Assembly: GCA_038503075.1 (NCBI GenBank)
Contig: JBCAML010000003.1
Coordinates: 2,418,001 to 2,482,000 of the forward strand
Length of the DNA: 64,000 nucleotides
Direction: 5' to 3'
DNA from: Gyromitra esculenta
Taxonomy: Eukaryota; Ascomycota; Pezizomycetes; Pezizales; Discinaceae
Within the stretch, counting starts at the first letter, position 1. The number at the start of each line of letters is the position of its first letter. Of the stretch, positions 1 through 11,475 are shown in pieces. The position numbers were made by a program, and so were the translations under genes. The notes below the pieces were generated by a model. The model ran no database searches and had not been told where the DNA came from. It saw only the letters and a program-made list of their open reading frames with translations.

Positions 1-1
1 G

Positions 2-3000
2 ACAAAATCCCCTAGCCCTCATCCGAGAATACTTGAGTTTGCTGTAGAAGCTGCCTGGATTTCCGGCAAGTGGGACGTATTAGATAGCTATCTCATAGAG
101 TCACAGAGGCAGAGACAATCATCTTATGAGATTAAAATAGGTAGTGCCTTGTCTGCGCTGCGTAGGCATGACGCCGAGACCTTTACAAACGTAATCTCTA
201 GTGCACGAGAGGATGTTGTGAACGGGTTAACAGAATCGCTTACAGGATCTCTGCGGCAATGCCATGATTCTATGGTCAGACTTCATTCGCTATCAGAGCT
301 TGAAGAAATCAGCTTGATTCTGGAACGGGGAGAGGTTGATAGGTCGGCATTTTCGGCTAATTTAGAGAGGCGTCTTGATGTTATGGGGACATACTCGAAT
401 CATAAGCAATATATTTTGGCTCTTCGTCGGGCTGCATTCCAGTTGTCTGGGTATGAGTCACCATACTGTAGCCTAGCGTTGTATAGTAGCTCTAACAACG
501 TTAGCGTCGGATTGGTTAAAGAGAATATTGCTTCAACTTGGCTCGCCAGCGCTCGATTTGCAAGGAAAGCGGGTCAAATACACCAGTCATTCAACTCTGT
601 GCTGCACGCATTAAATCTTGAAACGCCACTTGCTACACTGGAGCATGCGAAACTCTTATGGCATGAGGGTCAACATCGAAAGGCTATACAGAACCTCGAA
701 GGGGCAATTGCTGCTAATATGCTTCGAAACTCCCCCGAGGGCAGTATTGCCGACTCTAATAGCACATTTATCTCAGTGACTGGAAGAAATCTTCCTCAGA
801 GTGTTGTTTTGGCAAAGGCTGTGCTCTTACTGGCGAGATGGCTGGATGGTGCTGGTCAAACACATTCAACAGAGATCATTGCCAAATACACTAAAGCCTC
901 TGGGCACTTTGTGAGATGGGAACAGGGCCATTACTTCTTAGGACGACATTACAACAAGCTGTATGAAGCTGAGAAGGGACTCCACCCAACAAAGCAAAGT
1001 CAACATTTCCTAAACGGGGAGACAGCAAAGCTGGTCTGCCAGTGCTACCTTCGTGCACTTGCATTTGGGACGAAGTATATATTTCAAACCATGCCTCGCT
1101 TGCTCACCCTTTGGTTAGATTTAGGTGAGAGTATAACTCTTCCAGCAGATGGGAAACACGGTGGTGAGGGTTTTAGGGATCATGCTGCAAGAGAGAGAAG
1201 CAAAAACCTGAAAACTCTTCACATCTCGATCAAGAAATATAGTGAAAGATTGTCCGCATGGATGTTTTATACTGCTTTTCCGCAAATAATGTCTCGCATT
1301 GTTCACTCCAACGAACAAGTTTATGAACATATTCAAAGTATCATCGTAAAAGTTGTTTCAACACACCCTCAGCAAGCCCTTTGGTCACTCGCGGCTGTGT
1401 GCAAATCAACATCGAGGGACAGATCTAGTCGTGGTGCAAGGATCATCAGTCAGATCAAAGAAAGCTTGGGTAAAGGTCGAAAAGACGGCGAGTTCGACCT
1501 AAAACTTTTGATAACACAGTCGCAGAGGCTCACGGACCAATTGCTCCATCTTTGCAATGCTGACATACCCCCAAAAGCACTGACTGTTAGTATGTCAAAG
1601 GATCTTAAATTTCACCACACTGTAGCACCTTGTCAGCTTGTGATACCTTTGCAAACGGTGCTCACCGTGACGCTTCCTCCGACTCCCGAATCTCTCAAGA
1701 ATCATGTGCCATTCACCTCCCACCAACCAACTATTGCCGGTATGTGTATCATTACAGCTAGAAGAATGACTATCTATTTGTGTATTTTCTCCTGAAAAAT
1801 TACTTATTTTTCCTAGGATTCAATGATGAGGTCGATATCATGACCTCTCTGCAAAGACCTCGAAAGATAAAAATGCGTGGCAATGATGGGAAACTATATA
1901 CCTTTTTGTGCAAGCCGAAGGATGATCTGCGCAAAGATGCTCGCTTAATGGAGTTTAACAACATGATTAATCGTTTCTTGAAGAAGGATGCCGATTCTAG
2001 TCGACGTCGCCTATGTAAGCCTCCCTTTTTTTTTCTTTTTCTCTCTTTGCTAGGTAAATCGTTATTGGCTAATACCCTAAGAGATATTCGAACGTATTTT
2101 GTTACTCCCTTGAACGAAGAATGTGGTCTTATCGAGTGGGTGAACAACGTACGACCTCTTCGAGATATTCTTCTCAAATCATACAAAGCAAAGCGGGTTC
2201 CTATTAATGTAGGTGTCGTATGTATCTTTCTTATGTATTACTTCGGACTAGTAAAGCTTGATGCTGACCTAAAAAGTATGCGGAAATTCGTGTCCTTCTT
2301 GATGAAGCTTGTTCTGATCCTTCCAAAAATTACATATTCACAGACGTCATAGTTCCGAGGTAAGTCTGCGCATTACTAAGAGAGTTGCGGAATTTGGCTA
2401 TGCTAAATTTACCTTAGGTTCCCACCTGTTTTTCACGAATGGTTTGTGGAGATGTTTTCAGAACCAGCTGCATGGTTTGCTAGCAGAATTGCATATTCGA
2501 GAACCTCTGCTGTCATTTCGATGGTGGGACACGTCCTAGGGTATGAATTAGACCCGTTATTATGAGACCGTTGAACCCATGACTAATTTTATCGAGTGGG
2601 ATAGGCTTGGTGACCGTCACGGAGAAAATATTCTTTTTGACGAAACCAATGGAGACACCCTCCATGTTGATTTCAACTGCCTGTTTGATAAGGTAAATAT
2701 TTGCGACCCTTTAACATTTTTCACTATGCTAAGCTCTTCTTTTAGGGTTTATCGTTTGAGAAACCGGAAAGGGTGCCATTCCGCCTGACACATAATATGG
2801 TTGATGCGCTTGGGGTTGTAGGATACGAAGGTAGAGAGTTACCTATCTGGCCCACTTTTTAACTCGTCTTATATGATTTTTGTAGGTACCTTCCGGAAAA
2901 CTTGTGAGACCACGATGCGGGTTTTGAGAAACAACGAAGACACACTCATGACAGTGCTGGAAACATTTCTCTATGACCCAGCCGTTGATATGAAAAAGGT

Positions 3001-3354
3001 AGGTGTAGATACACCTGAGACCAAAAATCCCCTTAAATACGCAGGCTTGCCTTCTATATGGATATAAATTCTCCGTGAAGCTAACAATTTTTTTTAGAAA
3101 AAGCTGCGTTCAAAAGTTCCCGAAACCCCCGAGGCTGTATTAGAAGTTATCCGAAATAAGCTTCGGGGCCTTTTCCAAGGTGAGACCGTTCCGTTGTCTA
3201 TTGAGGGGCAAGTCCAGGAGTTGTTGCGGACAGCCGTTAGCCCGAGTAATCTTTCTGCGATGTAAGTTTACTTCCTACATTACTTTTGCGCGCTGGATCA
3301 GGTTAATGCTAAAGTATTTTGTGCAGGTATATCGGATGGTGTGCTTTCTTCTAG
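2..3354 (+). CDS. MEC1: ATR/Mec1-type PI3K-like checkpoint kinase, C-terminal part (5' partial)
   Basis: Serine/threonine kinase of the DNA-damage and replication checkpoint (ATR; Mec1 in yeast, UvsB in Aspergillus). The reading frame is open to the left edge, so the N-terminal HEAT region lies outside the window. Exons inferred: 2-1739, 1817-2014, 2084-2208, 2277-2359, 2418-2540, 2605-2692, 2746-2830, 2886-2998, 3098-3261, 3327-3354. Visible in order: FAT-domain helices in the long first exon; the kinase N-lobe with [26 protein letters not shown] and [12 protein letters not shown]; the catalytic loop [13 protein letters not shown]; the activation segment [10 protein letters not shown], with DFN in place of DFG as is usual in ATR; and a FATC tail ending YIGWCAFF. 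The DFN and the FATC ending favour ATR over ATM or TOR. The last exon codes only nine residues plus stop. Confidence 0.93.
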
Positions 3355-5020
3355 GTGATTGTTGCTGCATTCTACGTTCGTGCAACGAACTACATGTAGT
3401 ATTGCGAATTATAGTTGGATTTGCTTGTGTAACAATGGAAGTAATTTTCTAATCCTAGAAATTCTAGCGCGATAATAAATAAGGATTATTAGCTGTAGAT
3501 CTACGTGATTATGGTTATTTCTCTATAAATAAATATTGGAAAATAAGGAAAGCTGTGACTAATACGGTATGTAGATCTCGGCCGCGTGGTACTGTGTTTT
3601 TAGTGTAGGATAGGTAAAAATTAGGAAGAATTCGGGCCAGCGCCGTGTGGGTAATCGTTTTTATATCCTTTAAAATGCTTGGTCTAATCTAAACCAATTG
3701 CGTGCTGCTGTATACGTACAGCTATATTCAACAAGACCCTACAGTTGTTAATGTGCCGTGGCAGTGAGGTGATACCAAACCCTTCGCAGAAAAGAAGTTG
3801 AGATTTGTTTTTATCCTCGAGCTCATTATCATTTAAATAAATTGTTTGAGACTGTATCTATGTTGGAAAAAGAGCAAGAAGAGAGGATTTTAGTCGAATG
3901 ATATAGTTTGGGTGGAAGGGGTTTTGGGTTTTGGGTTTATGTTTTTTAGTTTTTTAGTTTTTTTTCTTTGGATTTTTAAGAACACCATAACCTCCAGATT
4001 GAATGTATGGCGCACGCACGGATAAATGTAGACCAATCAATTATCTCTGCGGAACGCCTTTGTCTTACCGATCATGCCAAGCCACCCACAAAAATTCTCA
4101 AAGAACTCTTCGGTTTATATATCTGTTACTGCTGCACCTAATACAAAGTCTCCTTGGATGTATGCACTCTCTACACATCAGCCCCTAAATTTACTACCAA
4201 AGCAAAGAAAATACAGTGATGGGTGGTGTGTATATTCGGTCACCTCCTTGGTATTTGTCAGAACATTCCGCTTTGCACTTTTTACAGCCAAAATCTGAGT
4301 TTTATTTCGCCACAACTACACTCTGCAGAGCCCTGTAAAAAGTTACAGAGCTTTATTGGTATAATTGTAGATCTTGTATCATTTTCTGAGCAATTTGGCC
4401 GGCTGTGGGTATAGTTATAACGGGTCAAAAGTGGTGGTCTATATTAAGCATTAAGCGCGCTATACCTAATGAATAAACAACAACAAATTTAAATAAATCA
4501 CACATGTATTTGGGCATCGCGCGGTTTTGTTTTTTCTAAGTAATAAATATCTTTCTTAGGTCCTGCCCATTTATCTTGAGTTCGTTCTGTCGCGGTACTT
4601 CAAAAACCGCGGGTCCAGGGACAGCTGTACTCATAGTTGCAAATATGAGATCTGTCATGCAATAAACAAGTGTATGCTTGGAAATCAGAAAGCCTAAACT
4701 TGCTATGTATATGAACTATGTTGTACTAAAAGAAATGTGAAGTGGGGTGGAGAACGTTTTTAATTTAAGACTATACTAGGCTCAAGTTTTCAAAATCTCA
4801 CGCTTAATGTTGCAGTGGTGAAATCCTCTATTACTGTACAATCCTAGCGGGGAAATAATAGGGTGGAGATCCCAAGTCCCCGTAGAGTAGATAGGTGATA
4901 TCGAACTAAGTCACCCTTCGCTTTTATTACTCAACACAAGATTTCCCCCTATTATCCCAGCTTCCTGAAATAATACCATGTATTTTTTTACGAAGAAGCA
5001 TACTAGGCATTTTCAGTCGG
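3355..5020. other. intergenic, convergent 3' ends; holds one dispersed-repeat copy
   Basis: About 1.7 kb between the 3' end of the ATR gene and the 3' end of the minus-strand F-box/ankyrin gene. It is AT-rich, with stop codons in all frames. I see no exon chain on either strand. A tRNA-like dispersed repeat lies at about 3939-4085 and is listed separately. Confidence 0.5.
3939..4085 (-). repeat. SINE-like dispersed repeat, copy 1 (A-rich tail)
   Basis: On the minus strand this stretch has a core with CATTCAATC, then GGTTATGG, then an A-rich tail of AAAC/AAACT units. The same order of blocks occurs at about 30405-30548 and 41968-42107 on the plus strand. A possible Pol III A-box (TGGCATGATCGG) lies about 60 nt before the B-box-like block. 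This copy is the most diverged of the three. Confidence 0.45.
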
Positions 5021-5988
5021 CTAGTTTGACCTTGCGATAGCTTTGGCATTTCCTGCTGAAATCTGCAGCGCCATACGACCTTCCTCATCCTTGAAATAGG
5101 GAACGCCATGTTCAATTAGAAGCCAAACCATTTCCGTATTTCCTTCTCTCACTGCAGCACAGAGAGAATCCTTTGCCGCATCCGATTGGTTGAGTTCTAG
5201 AGCTTTCTTTAAAATCTTGCGAGTACCGACAAGATCTCCTACTCTAACGCAAGAACCGAGTTTGTATAGCCTCCTCTTCGTCTGCATTTTGGTTGGTGTT
5301 GTACCCCACCTGTCCGGAAAGTTCACGTCGGCACCGGTGTAAGCCAAGAGTTCGAATATCTCGTCGTTACCCCTACATGCGGCATAGTGAATTGAAGTTC
5401 TGCCTAAGAAGTCTTGAGCATAACTATCGGCTCCATTTTCGATCAAACACTTGACAGAGCGTGCTGCTACCATTCTTGACGCCTCACGAAGTGCGGTACG
5501 GGAATTGAGGTCTTTGTAATTGATATCGCCCCCCTTCGTGAGTAGCGGTTGGTGTTCGTGTATGAGAGCGTAGTGAACCGCAGTTCTGTCATTGTGTGCA
5601 TACGAGTTATAATTGCTAGCACGCTCGCATATGCGTTGTTCCCAATGAAGGGCGAGATTGGCTCCTTTCCCTAAATAAAGTTTATAACCTCGTCGTCGCA
5701 CTTTCCTGGTGTGATGAAAATGATCTCTCTTCTGTTGACTGAGATATCAAGCACCTTTAGTCCGATAATGTTTTCGAGAAGGAATCTAATTATCGATTCA
5801 TTGCTATGAATTGCAGCATAGAACAATGCTATCTTTGCAAATCGTGGTTCAGTAGCGAGTTTATAGAGAATTGATGTAATGAGGGTTGAGAATCGATGAT
5901 TCACGCGAGCGAAGAGTGCTAGTTCAGCAGGTTCGAGTTTCATTGAAATGTCAAGCATTAATTCGTTTGGGAGACGTAAGAGTTCCAT
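5021..5988 (-). CDS. F-box and ankyrin-repeat protein with apparent one-base frameshift
   Basis: The 5' frame (5988-5671) starts with an F-box-like segment (LPNELMLDISMKLEPAELAL) and enters ankyrin-like helices (ALFYAAIHSNESIIRFLLEN). The second frame (about 5701-5021) carries further ankyrin repeats, such as RTALREASRMVAARSVKCL and TSIHYAACRGNDEIFELLAY. Frame one hits a stop just after DDEVINFI, and the ankyrin consensus resumes in the other frame as LGKGANL. One missing T in the short T-run at 5673-5675 would explain this. No in-frame GT-AG intron of normal size joins the two. With the frame restored the protein would be about 320 residues. F-box/ankyrin proteins recruit substrates to SCF ubiquitin ligases, but the target here is unknown. 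It may be a young pseudogene or an assembly indel. Confidence 0.7.
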
Positions 5989-6881
5989 AGCGAGCAGAGA
6001 TTAAATTGGTATAGGATGAAGTTTTAAATGCCTCGTGTGTGGTTTATATGATTATAAGATGGAGAGACAGATGGATCGATGGATCGAGAGATGAAGCGAT
6101 GAAGCGATGGAGGGGAGAAATGGGAGGGGTTGAATATAAAGTTGGATCTGTTGTTTTCTGCTCTCTGGAGCATAGAAAGGAGTTGATGCACGAGGGCAAT
6201 CCATATAACAGATTCCTAGAAGACCTGCATTCGGTAGCGTGCGGATGCTTCCGATTCAACATTTCAGGTCATTCCTCCCCTTTCCATTTGGAGGACAGAA
6301 CTACATCTGTCTACCGCTATGCCTTTAACGTTCGAGAGACGTGGTGGTAGCGAGTTGTTCTGATCATGGAATATCACTCGTGAAGCCCAGCTACGATCGA
6401 ATGGCAGGATGGGTTTCGCATTTTAGCTACATATAGCTGTATGCTCGCTGGTAGGGTTAAGGGTTTCTACTGGCCTTGACAGTAACCGAGAATGTGTTGG
6501 AATAGCTCGTTAATAGCGCTTCGAGAGTGATCGTGTAGTTAGGATGCATGTGTCTGTAGAGGACGTGTATGTATGTATTTAAATCAATCTATTATAAAAT
6601 CAATGGTACATGCATACATGTGCCCGATATATCGGCATGCGCTGTTCTAGTAGTGTTACTGGTGCCTGAACCGTTGAAGCAACTGACGATAGGCGTTGAT
6701 TGTCACTCCAGTATTCACGGAAGAAGCCGTGTCCCAAAAGGGATTGGTGGAGCCGCTAATGCGGCTCCGCATAAAGCTTGGACCTCCACCGTTTCCACTT
6801 CAGCCATCCCGCAACAACAGTCTTGAGAGCACGACCTTGAAATCTGTGGAAACAAAGGGCCAAAGGGAAAGCAAAAGAACG
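5989..6881. other. intergenic, divergent promoter region
   Basis: Between the F-box/ankyrin gene (minus) and MED17 (plus). It contains a short purine-rich repeat of GATGGATCGA/GATGAAGC units at about 6060-6115. No coding exon is supported. Confidence 0.5.
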
Positions 6882-8797
6882 ATGAGCTCTGACCCACTTT
6901 TACTCTCCTTAAAGTCTTGGCCGGACGAGAATCCCGAAGTTACCTCTGTCTCGTCGTTGATCTCCCAGATCCAAGCTCAGCGAGGCCATTTTCGCGATGT
7001 CAACGAGGGTATCCTTGAGGCGGAGATAGCTGCTGGAAAAGATGAGGTCCAGGATGGCGAAAATAATAATGACGAAGCTGAAAATAACCTGGATAAGATG
7101 GCAGAAAAAGATAGTGTGACAGAGCTGAGGAATGCGAAGATGGAGATGATGGGGCTGGTAGGGTAGGTACACCTCTGATGAGCGGATGATCCTCGTCACT
7201 AATGTTGGAATAGGCTTGCACTGAATGAGGCGTTACTAGGACTCGACTACGTCTCTTTCTTAGTCTCTCTGCACAACCCTGATACCGGTAATTTAAGCAT
7301 GTCCCCTGACCTCAAAAGGGCAGTACCCGCTGGTAGTTTAGGTTTCGACAAGATACAGCGCAAACCCGATCCAAAAGCGCTCAAGGACGACGAAACCGTT
7401 TCAAGGGCTTGGAAGATTGAGGGGTTGAACTCGGCGGCAGACGCTTTCTTGGGTGCATCCAAGAAGCTCGGAGAAGAGGTTGAGAAAGAGGGTCGATACT
7501 GGGAGCAAGTGCTGGCTATTCGTGACGAAGGATGGGTAATTACGCGTATGCCCCGAGAAAGGCAAACTTTGGGTGTGAGGTACGGATTTGCAGAATCAGC
7601 GGTAGAGTATAAGAAAAAGGGTATTGGAGCATTAAGACGGGGTGAAGACGGGAGCGTTGTCATGGACGACATTGCTACCGCGGGGTCACACGGGAAGGCT
7701 ATGCTCAGAGTTCGGGTGCTAGAGGACGGAGAAGTGAAGGGGGTTAGTGTACAGAGCGGGAATATGAAATTTGGGTCCGTAAAGGACGTGATTGAACGGG
7801 CACGAAACTTTGTTTATGAAGATGAATTGTTCTTTGAAATAATGAGGGAGGCGAGAATTATGGCAAACCAAGGGATAAGAACTAGCGAGGATGGGGTAAC
7901 AGTCCAACTAGCAGAACACAGGAGCATATCAATTGACATGGTAAGTCCCAATCTTGCGTATGCTCATATTGTCGCTTGAAATGATGTTTAATGACTATAT
8001 AGGCGCCCTTGGATGACGATGAAACGATGCCTGACGCCCAAAACCTAGAAAGTGGACTAGCACAAGGAGTAGCAATGGCTTTTAGAATACTGCTATCTTA
8101 TAACCACAGGCTGAGTCTCAGGAAGCGAAGCCAACCCCCGCCTCCATTGAGCCAAAGAAAGCAACCCGTCCCTCCTCTCTTCCTAGTCCGTCCTATCGCT
8201 ACACATCTCATACACCATCAACACCTAAGTAATCTACAAGGCCTACTCAAATCATTAGCTGGGCTCGCAAAGTCCGCTGGTATGCATGCCGAATTCTCAT
8301 TGAGGCCATTACAAAACTGCCGGCAACCGGCAATCAAAGACGTAGAGTCTGCCGTCGAGGCATTTTTGGGAAAGCTAGAAAGCGAGGCTACACTTGTGCT
8401 ACCAGGTGGCTGGAAGGTTGAAATTCAAATGCAGACAATGTTAACTCACCCTTTGCATGGAACCGGGTTTATCATTAGCACATCACATGACGGGGTATCA
8501 GCGCGACTCATGGGGGAAAATAAATTTAATTCTGTAGAGGAGATGGAGCTATATCTTTGTTGGTGTTTAGAGAGAAGTGTAGTGAACGAAATTCGGTGCA
8601 TGGGCGACAAATGGCATCAGGTAGCACAAGGGAATGAGATGTGGAGCGTTGACAAACAAACTAGGAGGATTCGGGTCGAGGTGAACCGGGTAGGATTAGC
8701 GATAGTCATGGGCACAACAGGGGGGACTGATAGTAAGGTCGTATGGGATGGAAGTGATATGGGACGGAGTCTACAGGACTTATTGAAAGAGTTCTAA
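6882..8797 (+). CDS. MED17: Mediator complex subunit 17 (Srb4)
   Basis: Core head-module subunit of Mediator, needed for RNA polymerase II transcription. Exons inferred: 6882-7162, 7214-7940, 8003-8797; 600 residues. The N-terminus (MSSDPLLLSLKSWPDENP, then ISQIQAQRGHFRDVNEG) and the segments LKRAVPAGSLGFDKIQ, YWEQVLAIRDEGWVITRMPR and RERQTLGVRYGFAESA match the MED17 family as I know it. The start at 6882 has A at -3 and gives the usual family N-terminus. An in-frame ATG at 6759 in a weaker context would add 41 residues. The C-terminal half is less conserved but open to the stop. Confidence 0.9.
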
Positions 8798-8893
8798 CGA
8801 AGGAAAAAAAACCCCCCGTGCTTTTGCATGGATTTTTACGTGTATGTACATTATTTTGTACTCGCTGGGAATTGTGTTTTGGGTTTTTAGTGT

Positions 8894-9707
8894 CTATTTT
8901 CCTTCTCTAAGGATGCGCTCTTTCTCCAACTCGTCTTCGGCAGCAAGGAAGTATTTAGTGGTATCAACACCATGCTGTCCGCTGTCAGGCTAATATTTCT
9001 CCGTAGAAACGAGTATGAGGAGGCGTTCTTACCTGGTTGTGGTTCACAAAGTTGAACCATGGCAGCACGTGGAAGAAGACCTGGGAATATCGAGAGTTGC
9101 GGGCGGCAACTCCCTGCATATATGGAGTCAAGACTGACTCTCCATATAGTGGTTCCCTCTTCTTCACTTTCTGCACCATTTCTCTCATATCCATTTCTAC
9201 TTCTCGTTGGTTTTCAGTCCAGCCCCAGAAACGCACTACCGCCGACATTGGGCCGGGTATCAGTCTCCAATTTGGTCCTATAGAAGCGGCGAGGACAGCA
9301 ATAAGGATATACATACACGACGACCGAAGATAGAAGCGTAGGAAACCGGCAGTGAGACCAATGGCTCCAGCAACACGCATACTCTGTGCAAAAGCACCTT
9401 TTTGAAGGAAAGTGGGTGAGTTCCTCTCCCACAGCCAGAAAACGGCCGGACCGGCAGCTGTAGTACCGGCAGCTACAGCATAATCGGAGGGTCGGGCATA
9501 GCGTAGAACACGCCAGAAGTGGCTATAGAAAATAAATTAACTATCAAGATCCAGAAACTTGTTCTGAGTTGCAATTGAGTAGCTTACGGATCCGTATCAA
9601 TAACCTACGAATAATGTTAGCAGAACGAAATTGCTTGAAAGTGAGTAAGGGAAAACTGAATTACATGCCGGATAGTCGGTGTTAAGCTGCTTTGGTGGTA
9701 TGGCCAT
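8894..9707 (-). CDS. NUXM: NADH:ubiquinone oxidoreductase 20.9 kDa subunit (NUXM)
   Basis: Accessory membrane subunit of mitochondrial complex I. Exons inferred (minus strand): 9707-9669, 9604-9588, 9522-9317, 9235-9033, 8974-8894; 181 residues with consistent phase throughout. Recognised family segments: PPKQLNTDYP, then VIDTDPHFWRVLRYARPSDYA, then AVFWLWERNSPT, MRVAGAIGLTAGFLRFYL (membrane segment), RFWGWTENQREVEMDMREM, YSQVFFHVLPWFNFVNHNQ and HGVDT. Two features stand out: a 17-nt second exon, and a first intron (9668-9605) whose donor must be GC (GCATGT), because the nearby GT leads to a stop in the next exon. The gene is divergent from CSM3. Confidence 0.9.
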
Positions 9708-10003
9708 CGTGAGCGGAGAGTTTTGGAGGAATTGTTTATCGCACAAACCTGGTGGAGCGACGTTCAGTTACCGGTTGATGTTGAAACCCCCGCAACTGCG
9801 CTGGTCCGTTTTCGGATAACGTGCCTATGGCTACATACGTCACGTGTACTCTGCAGTCCAATTAAGGTTGTTTCAGCGACGCGTCGCCTCACCTTCACAC
9901 ACGCGACTTTACGCGGACCCTCCTTTACCAACGTCAAAGATTGAAGCAACTTCGGCATATTCCACCCAGCCTTTAAGCCTCTTATAATTATATACACGCA
10001 ACT
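9708..10003. promoter_or_regulatory. bidirectional promoter between NUXM and CSM3
   Basis: 296 bp separate the two ATG codons of the divergent genes, so both promoters must lie here or overlap into the 5' ends. A TATA-like AT-rich stretch (TTATAATTATATAC) lies 20-30 nt before the CSM3 start. No specific factor site is claimed. Confidence 0.5.
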
Positions 10004-10981
10004 ATGCCTGCTTCACCATCGGGCCTCGGCGATGATTACATGGATGATGATATCTTTGACTACGACGCTGAGATTCCAGATATTGATACTACCGTCAAGG
10101 CTCCTCCTCCAGAAAATAACAAAAAAGATACTCTAGGTATCGATGAAGAACTAAAAATCAAGAAGAGGAGAATCACAGTAAAACTAGATGAAGCAAGGTA
10201 TGTCGCATATAATTGCTCCTCAACGAATAATGGCTAACATTTGGAAGGCTTATGTCGGACGTAGGAATACCAAAATTGAGACGAGAAGCTCTCAAGAAAC
10301 TTAAGTTTAAGGGAAAGGGCCATGAGGTGATTTTCGTGAGCTAGTCACCTATTTAGCCACTTTTCTAATGCCAGGTCTTAGTACCGTGATACTGCTCGAC
10401 TTCTTTCATACTATCAATTTTGGGCAGACGACCTGTACAAAAAGGCAAAATTTCGTGACACTCTTCAGATAATCGAGAAAGTGGGACATTCAAAGAGCAT
10501 GAGGGACCAAAGATTGAGTTGGATCGAGGAAACAAAGAGACTCGACAAGCTTTCACGGGTTGGGAGTCCAGGGGACAAAGCTCCTGAAACGAATACCACC
10601 GGAGAAAACGAGAAAGGTCAGTGGGAAGGGGCCTCTAGGGAAAACCAAGACGATGAAGATCTATATAGCTTGCCACAACAACGGACAGCTAGGATGGATG
10701 CTCAAGGTGGTGCTGCCGGGGAAGCTCATGCAAGCTCCTCGGGTGCTTTGTTTTTGCCCCGCGGAGCGGGTGATACTAGCGATGAAGAAGATTTCGGAGC
10801 GGGGCCAGATGATGATGAATTGGATGCCCTGATGGATGTTGAAGGAACTGTAGCTTCTGCGGATACCGCAAAAGGCCAAGAAAAGGATGTAAATTCGAAT
10901 GTTGCTGCTACGGCCGCGGCCCCTCCAAAAGATATTTTTGCGGACGAAATGGAGGCTATGGAAGGGTTTGACGGCTGGTGA
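10004..10981 (+). CDS. CSM3: Replication fork protection complex subunit CSM3/Swi3
   Basis: Partner of Tof1/Swi1 (Timeless-Tipin) that stabilises stalled forks and helps activate the checkpoint kinase cascade. Exons inferred: 10004-10197, 10248-10326, 10382-10981; 290 residues. The Swi3 domain lies near residues 62-140: MSDVGIPKLRREALKKLKFK, GKGHEYRDTARLLSYYQFW, DDLYKKAKFRDTLQIIEKVG, HSKSMRDQRLSWIEE. The N-terminus is acidic (DDDIFDYDAE) and the tail is low-complexity and acidic, both typical of the family. An ATR-type kinase gene lies about 7 kb upstream, but clustering of checkpoint genes is not otherwise indicated. Confidence 0.93.
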
Positions 10982-11475
10982 CGAGTTTAGCTCCTGTGTT
11001 TCTATATTACTACATTGTAGTATATCCATATATTTTTCCACAATCTCCGAGGAATTTATTGGGCCTGCTTAGAGATATTGATGCCCTATTATCTTGGGTA
11101 AAGAGCTAGATCGGAATGCGAGTTTGCCAAAGAGTATTTCTTATGCTAATACCGTGTGTACCATTGGTCCCACAATTGCGGTGCACAGTAACCAAGGACC
11201 GTGGAGGGTTTGAACAAATCTACCGGGCTATACGCAGCCTTAGAACAGAGTTATCAGTATGCTTTCCACCTATTGTTCAACAAGCTAACCCACTAAAGAA
11301 GCTAATATTTGTTGTGTTCCAATCCCGAAATTCTCTAATGTGATTGAGAGAACTTGACCTTTCTACTTACCAAACACGTATGTACATAAATTCCTATATA
11401 GTTTTTCGCCACTAGAGGATGACCCCAAATTTTGCCAAATAAATAACATACCTACATGCACCCATCCTCTTTGAC
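10982..11475. other. intergenic, convergent 3' regions
   Basis: Between the CSM3 stop and the 3' end of the minus-strand HeLo-like gene. AT-rich, with no coding exon seen. Confidence 0.5.

Noticed and set aside
9037..9333. Plus-strand frames across NUXM
   Set aside because: Shadows of the minus-strand NUXM exons.
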